From NCBI RefSeq assembly GCF_000517385.1, contig NZ_BAUW01000001.1, forward strand, positions 62,001-126,000: a stretch of 64,000 nt of DNA. Direction: 5' to 3'. A model generated the notes under the pieces. That model saw only the letters and a list, made by a program, of their open reading frames with translations, ran no database searches and had not been told where the DNA came from. This stretch comes from Mesobacillus boroniphilus JCM 21738. GTDB lineage: Bacteria; Bacillota; Bacilli; Bacillales; Cytobacillaceae. Within the stretch, counting starts at the first letter, position 1; every line of letters begins with the position of its first letter. The position numbers and the translations under genes were made by a program. Positions 59,972-64,000 of this stretch are shown one piece after another.

Positions 59972-60549
59972 ATGTTTGGCCGCAGAAATAAGACCAATAC
60001 CAATCATCCACAATGGTGGGAATATCAATATAATCACGATCAGAATTTTTTTATGGGAATAACCAAGGTTTGAACCGGCAGCAACCGCTCCCTCAACAGT
60101 ATAACACTCCATATTGGAATGCGATGCCAGTAAATTGGCAAAATCAATATATACAGCAGGAGAATCCCGTGAATCCATATATGCAGCAGGGCAACCCGAT
60201 GAATCCATATATGCAACAAGGGAATCCTTATTGGAATCAGCCTAATCCGATGGTTGGCAGCAAGAATGACTACTCTAAGATGCTTTTTCAAAACCCGCTT
60301 GAACCTGAGGGTGACCCGATCTACGGGTACTATAACCCCCAGGCAGATTATCAGAACTTCAATCCATATCCACAATATGCGTTCATGCCTAAGCAGCCCT
60401 CTGGCCTGCAGTCTATCATGAACTCTTTCAAAAGCCAGGATGGCAATTTGGATGTCAACAAAATGGTAGATACTGCAGGACAGATGATGAATGCCGTGAC
60501 CCAGGTTTCTTCGCTGGTTAAAGGTCTTGGCGGGATGTTCAAAGTTTAG
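59972..60549 (+). CDS. yppG: YppG-like Asn/Gln/Tyr-rich protein, probable spore coat (frameshifted)
   Basis: A low-complexity protein rich in Asn, Gln, Pro, Tyr and Trp (MFGRRNKTNTNHPQWWEYQYN..., PYWNAMPVNWQNQY). It has a tandem repeat NPYMQQGNPMNPYMQQGNPYWN (about residues 68-90). One T is missing in a T run near 60050 (NFFYGNNQGLNRQQPLPQQ restored). Corrected length is 192. Start ATG 59972 lies 9 bases after GGAGGA. The C-terminal 60 residues (FKSQDGNLDVNKMVDTAGQMMNAVTQVSSLVKGLGG) form the conserved YppG-type end. The sigma-K promoter supports late mother-cell expression. Confidence 0.8.
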
Positions 60550-60613
60550 GTGGGATGGGGAGCGCTTTGATTTCCCGAAATGCTATCATGAGAATCGAAA
60601 GCTATAGGAACAA

Positions 60614-60646
60614 AAAACAAGCAGGTCATTGGCCTGCTTGTTTTCT
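60614..60646 (+). terminator. Terminator after the yppG-like gene
   Basis: A perfect 12-base stem AAAACAAGCAGG/CCTGCTTGTTTT (loop TCATTGG). Confidence 0.85.
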
Positions 60647-60653
60647 GATTGAA

Positions 60654-60853
60654 TGTCCTTATGCGAGGTTCCGCTTTGCTATAAGGGTACGATAAAGGTG
60701 TAATCGTATCCTTATGCGAGGTTCCGCTCTTGCTATAAGGGTACGATAAAGGTGTAATCGTATCCTTATGCGAGGGTTCCGTCTGCTATAAGGGTACGAT
60801 AAAGGTGTAATCGTATCCTTATGCGAGGGCTCCGTCTGCTATAAGGATACGAT
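60654..60853. repeat. Array of four tandem hairpins
   Basis: Four units about 54 bases apart. Each has the left arm ATCGTATCCTTAT, an 18-19 base loop starting GCGAGG and ending TGCT, and the right arm ATAAGGGTACGAT (one T-G pair). The units are joined by the constant AAAGGTGTA. The first left arm is incomplete, and the last unit has a perfect arm (ATAAGGATACGAT) followed by GTTTTT. Arms and spacers are nearly constant; only the loop varies. The array fills the gap between the convergent yppG-like and Hsp20 genes. Confidence 0.92.
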
Positions 60854-60863
60854 GTTTTTCATT

Positions 60864-61337
60864 TCATTCTTCCTGATCTAAAATATCAATCTTCTTGCCT
60901 GGTTTTTTCGCAATCTTGACCTCTAGCAGCCCGTCACGATAGGAAGCTCGGGTCTTCCTTTCATTGACAGGAACAGAAAAGGGAATCGTCCTGCTCAAAC
61001 GCCGCGCAGAAGCCATGTGCTTCTCCGTCTTGGCGACATCATTGATCTCCGAAGTGACATCCGTCTGATTGACTAATATTGTCAGGGAGTTATTAATTAT
61101 ATTTATGGATATCTGGTCTCTTTTAACCCCTGGCAATTCTGCTGTCACAATATATTCCTGTTCTGTTTCATGCACCCCAACATTGAAGGGTGCATGGGGA
61201 AATGGGTGTCTGAAAAAATCATCAATGCTTTGCAGTATGCCTTTTACCGGCTTCTCCTGCATTAGCTGATTCATGGATTTAAACCATTGTTCAAGGGCTT
61301 CATGTTTTTTCGGGCGATCAGGATGGTTGGTTGCCAT
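60864..61337 (-). CDS. Hsp20/alpha-crystallin family protein, probable spore coat type
   Basis: A 157-residue small heat-shock protein. The alpha-crystallin domain (about 55-150) contains EQEYIVTAELPGVKRDQISI, ARRLSRTIPFSVPV and SYRDGLLEVKIAKKP. The C-terminal I-X-I is present as IDILD. Start ATG 61337 with AGGAGG 10 bases before it. The open frame upstream lacks a ribosome site. A full sigma-K promoter upstream suggests it is a coat-associated protein like B. subtilis CotM or CotP rather than a heat-shock chaperone. Confidence 0.88.
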   Translation of the reverse strand: MATNHPDRPKKHEALEQWFKSMNQLMQEKPVKGILQSIDDFFRHPFPHAPFNVGVHETEQEYIVTAELPGVKRDQISINIINNSLTILVNQTDVTSEINDVAKTEKHMASARRLSRTIPFSVPVNERKTRASYRDGLLEVKIAKKPGKKIDILDQEE

Positions 61338-61371
61338 CGATACACATCCTCCTCTGCAGAATTTCTTATAA

Positions 61372-61400
61372 TAGGTTATGTAGAGAAGAATGTCCCTGTT
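61372..61400 (-). promoter_or_regulatory. Sigma-K promoter of the Hsp20 gene
   Basis: On the minus strand AACA (61400-61397), 16 bases, CATAACCTA (61380-61372). This fits mACm-N16-CATAnnnTA fully; transcription would start about 28 bases before the ATG. Confidence 0.65.
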
Positions 61401-61480
61401 CAAGATTGAGATACTTTTACCTTGGTGAGACTTCATTACTTCGCCTTACCTTTTTGAACACTTTGTGAAAAATGCCTTTA

Positions 61481-61496
61481 GTGTGATTTAGGTCAC
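61481..61496 (+). promoter_or_regulatory. FNR/CRP-type operator of hcp
   Basis: TGTGATTTAGGTCACA is a perfect TGTGA-N6-TCACA palindrome. A -10 TATGCT at 61519-61524 predicts a start near 61531, which puts the box centre about 42 bases upstream, the classic activator position. No good -35 is needed in such promoters and none is seen. Confidence 0.75.
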
Positions 61497-61560
61497 ATAA
61501 AGAGATTTTCTTCCTCGGTATGCTGATACAGTAAATAACGCAGAAGAGGGGAATACACAT

Positions 61561-62862
61561 ATGTTTTGTTACCAATGTGAACAAACGCCAACAGGAGGAT
61601 GCACAGTTGTTGGTGTATGCGGAAAAGATGAAACAATCGCAAGTCTGCAGGACACAATGATTTTTGCTTTAAAGGGGATCGCCGCATATAGAACGCATGC
61701 CAACCAGCTTGGTTTTACTGATCCATTTGTTGACGCAACAACCCACGAAGCATTATATATGACATTAACTAACTCAAACTTTAATGTACAAGAACATATC
61801 GATATGGCTATGAAGGTTGGCCAATCAGCAGTTCGCGTGATGGAGCTTCTGGATGAAGCGCATACGAGCCGCCTTGGTATCCCTCAGCCGGTAAAGGTCA
61901 GCCAAAATAAGATTGAAGGAAAATGCATCGTCGTTACAGGACATAATCTGTTCGCGCTTGAAGAATTGCTTAAACAAACAGAAGGAAAAGGCATCAACAT
62001 TTACACTCATTCAGAGATGCTTCCTGCCCATGGCTATCCGGCATTGAAAAAGTACCCTCACCTTAAAGGGAATATCGGAAAAGCCTGGTTCGACCAGCGC
62101 CGCCTGTTTGAAAACTTCCCAGGGGCAATCCTGGCTACGACAAACTGTGTAATGCCAATCAAAGGTTCATATGCAGACCGTATGTTCACTTATGAGGTTA
62201 CAGGCCTTGAGAATGTAAAGAAAATAGAAAATGATGATTTCTCAATGCTAATTGAAAAAGCGTTGGAGCTTCCTGAAGCAAATATGGAATCTGAAGAAAC
62301 ATTAGTGACAGGCTTCCACCATGAAACAGTGATCGGCCTTGCGCCAGAGGTTATCGATGCAGTGAAATCTGGTAAAATCAAGCGCTTCTTCGTTATTGCT
62401 GGCTGTGACGCACCTGGCAAAGGCGGAGAATACTACCGGGAGCTTGCAACATCGCTTCCTCCAGAAGCTGTTATCCTGACAACTTCATGTGGGAAATTCC
62501 GTTTCAATGATGTGGATTATGGTGTGGTTCCTGGAACGAACATCCCTCGATATTTGGATCTTGGACAGTGCAATAACTCTGTATCCACTGTAAAAATCGC
62601 GAAGGCATTAGCTGATGCGTTTGATTGTGATGTTAATGAGCTGCCTGTAAGTATCGTTCTTTCTTGGTTCGAGCAAAAGGCTGTAGCGATCCTGCTTGGA
62701 TTGTTCAGTCTTGGAATCCAGGATATTCGCATTGGGCCTAAGCCGCCAGAATTCATTTCTGATGGAGTGATGGAAGTTCTTCAGGAAACATTCAACCTGA
62801 AGTTGATCACAACCGCTCAGGAAGATTTGGAAACAATGATGGGATTAAGCAAAACTGAATAA
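61561..62862 (+). CDS. hcp: Hydroxylamine reductase / hybrid-cluster protein
   Basis: Hcp proteins reduce hydroxylamine in vitro and in vivo act mainly as nitric oxide reductase or S-nitrosylase under low oxygen. The N-terminal FeS cluster cysteines are C3, C6, C14 and C20. Hybrid-cluster ligands are expected in TGHNLFALEE, TNCVMP, AGCDAPGKGG, TTSCGKFRFND and SWFEQKA, all present. It has 433 residues, the short Bacillus form without the helical insert of E. coli Hcp. The FNR-type box upstream points to anaerobic or NO control. Confidence 0.93.
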   Translation: MFCYQCEQTPTGGCTVVGVCGKDETIASLQDTMIFALKGIAAYRTHANQLGFTDPFVDATTHEALYMTLTNSNFNVQEHIDMAMKVGQSAVRVMELLDEAHTSRLGIPQPVKVSQNKIEGKCIVVTGHNLFALEELLKQTEGKGINIYTHSEMLPAHGYPALKKYPHLKGNIGKAWFDQRRLFENFPGAILATTNCVMPIKGSYADRMFTYEVTGLENVKKIENDDFSMLIEKALELPEANMESEETLVTGFHHETVIGLAPEVIDAVKSGKIKRFFVIAGCDAPGKGGEYYRELATSLPPEAVILTTSCGKFRFNDVDYGVVPGTNIPRYLDLGQCNNSVSTVKIAKALADAFDCDVNELPVSIVLSWFEQKAVAILLGLFSLGIQDIRIGPKPPEFISDGVMEVLQETFNLKLITTAQEDLETMMGLSKTE

Positions 62863-62871
62863 TATTATGAA

Positions 62872-62904
62872 CGCCCGAAGCATTATGCTCCGGGGGTTTT
62901 ATTA
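62872..62904. terminator. Terminator between hcp and the Crp/Fnr gene
   Basis: CCCG-A-AGC pairs with GCT-C-CGGG around CATTAT, followed by GGTTTTATT. Confidence 0.65.
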
Positions 62905-63015
62905 TGGTTGTTTTCGAATTGATTATTGTTTGATAAAATCTGGTTTTCATAGTCTTTAGGGCTTTTGCCGAGATTACCTGATAATTGTCTGAGTTAATTA
63001 CAGAGTCTACGAAAA

Positions 63016-63716
63016 TTAAACAAGCTCATCCATCAATACGTCTGGGACTAATATCATGTTCCCATTAGAATCAGTAGTGATCAATTCGTCCTTTTTCATT
63101 TTGGTCAGCGTTCTGCTAACCGTTTCCCTAGTCGTTCCAATCATATTGGCCAAGTCTTTGTTTGTGAAATCAGCCTTTAACAAAACTGTGCCATCTTCCT
63201 GTTTTTCTCCATGAAGTTCACCCAGCCTGATCAAAAGCTTTATGATTTGTTCGTATGTGTTGTTCAGGATTTGTGCCTCAAGCCTTTCTTGAAGGTCAAC
63301 GATTTTTTCTCCAAGTACCTTGAATACCTTGATGCTTAAATGAGGGTTATCAACCAAAACTTTCTCGAATTGTGATATCGGTACGACAACAAGACTTGCC
63401 CGCTCCAATACTTCGGAATAGCCTGGATATCCGCCTTTTCTGAAAAACCCCACGTGCGGAACATTTCTCCTTTTTTCAGAATAGCCACTATTTGTTCCCG
63501 GCCATTGGCATCACTTTTATAGATCTTCACTTTTCCTTCATGAATGAAATACACATTTTCAAGCGGATCGCCCTGCATGAAAATATGGCTGTTTTTCTTC
63601 CATTCTCGTGAAATTGATATATCTATAATCTTTTCAAGTTCCTGGTCATCAAGGTCCCTGAACAAAGAAAATCGGGCCAGGACACTTTTGATTTCATTTT
63701 TATCCAAAAGAAACAC
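63016..63716 (-). CDS. Crp/Fnr family transcription regulator (frameshifted)
   Basis: The N-terminal cyclic-nucleotide-type sensor domain (FSLFRDLDDQELEKIIDIS, IFMQGDPLENVYFIHEGKVKIYK) is followed by a dimer helix and a winged HTH (FTNKDLANMIGTTRETVSRTLTKMKKDELI). One base is missing near 63462 (EMFPHVGFFRKGGYPGYSEVLERA restored). Corrected length is 233. It has no Cys at all, so it cannot hold a 4Fe-4S cluster as Fnr does. The HTH has E-T-V-S-R, which fits TGTGA half-sites. It faces hcp, whose promoter has such a box. Confidence 0.88.
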
Positions 63717-63854
63717 CTCAATTAGCTGTCTGTCCTTTCTATTTTAGCAAAAGGTTGTATTAAATGACATAACTGATTGATCCGAGAGTGATAGAAATGC
63801 GAATTTTAAAGTTGAATGCCAAAAAATAGCAATTTGATTTATTGAACTTTTATC

Positions 63855-63883
63855 TTTTGCAACGAACGTTTATTCGCTAAAAT
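63855..63883 (+). promoter_or_regulatory. Predicted mrfA promoter with LexA-like box in the spacer
   Basis: TTTGCA (63856-63861), 16 bases, TAAAAT (63878-63883). CGAACGTTTATTCG at 63863-63876 fits the Bacillus LexA (DinR) box CGAACRNRYGTTYG at all but two positions and lies between -35 and -10. Confidence 0.45.
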
Positions 63884-63904
63884 AAGAACAACGAGGTGAA
63901 CGCT

Positions 63905-64000
63905 ATGAAGATCCGGAAAAGCATGCAAGAGGTTTTGCAAGAATTAAAGGTTAGTGAATCGGTAAAGAGTAATATTGTCCACTGGCATACGATTGAAGAG
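63905..64000 (+). CDS. mrfA: DEAD/DEAH-box helicase MrfA (YprA), N-terminal part only
   Basis: The window ends after 32 codons. The start MKIRKSMQEVLQELKVSES and then NIVHWHTIEE resembles the beginning of YprA/MrfA, the helicase that with nuclease MrfB removes mitomycin C adducts in B. subtilis. The gene position (yprA follows the ypp genes) agrees. GAGGTGAA lies 7 bases before ATG 63905. No helicase motif is inside the window, so the call rests on N-terminal pattern and position. Confidence 0.65.
   Translation, partial: MKIRKSMQEVLQELKVSESVKSNIVHWHTIEE

Noticed and set aside
60654-60853. Possible CRISPR array
   Set aside because: The segments between repeats are constant (AAAGGTGTA) and short, the units are hairpins, and no cas genes are present in the window.

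Overview
The window is a chromosomal segment of an endospore-forming Bacillaceae species. Its gene order follows the Bacillus subtilis 168 segment sleB-ypeB to yprA (mrfA) almost gene for gene. Spore genes (sleB, ypeB, spoIVA, sspM, ypjB, coat-type genes), bacillithiol genes (bshB1, bshA), the menaquinone/heptaprenyl genes, mtrB (TRAP) and the qcrABC menaquinol:cytochrome c reductase all fit this. I cannot name the genus from sequence reading alone.

Layout. 1-2.9 kb: germination (sleB end, ypeB), motI, ypfB. 3.1-6.8 kb: cmk, plsC, an S1-domain protein and type 2 isopentenyl isomerase fni. 6.9-11.9 kb: ypzI, yphA, YIEGIA protein with its capping subunit, der, gpsA, yphE. 11.9-16.4 kb: yphF, spoIVA, hbs, folE, mtrB. 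16.6-20.1 kb: hepS-menH-hepT-ndk. 20.2-27.6 kb: cheR, then aroF-aroB-aroH-hisC-tyrA-aroA, without the trp genes found here in B. subtilis. 27.7-31.4 kb: an unknown protein, ypiA, ypiB, ypiF. 31.5-37.1 kb: qcrABC, ypjA, ypjB, a zinc metallopeptidase, ypjC. 37.3-45.2 kb: mazG-like, dapB, mgsA, bshB1, bshA, cca, birA, panBCD. 45.4-53.9 kb: dinG, a degenerate beta-lactamase-fold protein, ypmA, ypmB, aspB, a remnant of asnS, dnaD, nth, ypoC. 53.9-57.1 kb on the minus strand: ponA and recU. 57.2-61.4 kb: yppC, sspM, small ypp genes, a coat-type gene, a tandem hairpin array and an Hsp20 gene. 61.5-64 kb: hcp with a perfect FNR-type box, a cysteine-free Crp/Fnr regulator, and the start of mrfA.

The genes form several working units: the shikimate/aromatic operon, menaquinone synthesis feeding the bc complex, the overlapping dapB-mgsA-bshB1-bshA-cca-birA cluster, and pantothenate synthesis. 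Spore-stage promoters can be read for spoIVA (sigma E) and, convincingly, for the coat-type gene at 59972 and the Hsp20 gene (sigma K).

A striking technical feature is that 17 genes, several of them essential, carry small frame-breaking indels, mostly single-base losses in short base runs. I read these as sequence errors and report whole genes across them.

The most interesting points are a 3' remnant of asnS between aspB and dnaD, a four-unit hairpin array between two predicted sigma-K genes, a family of palindromic repeats placed at gene 3' ends (one copy with another palindrome nested in it), TRAP without a local trp operon, a leader RNA with terminator before panB, and a LexA-like box inside the predicted mrfA promoter.
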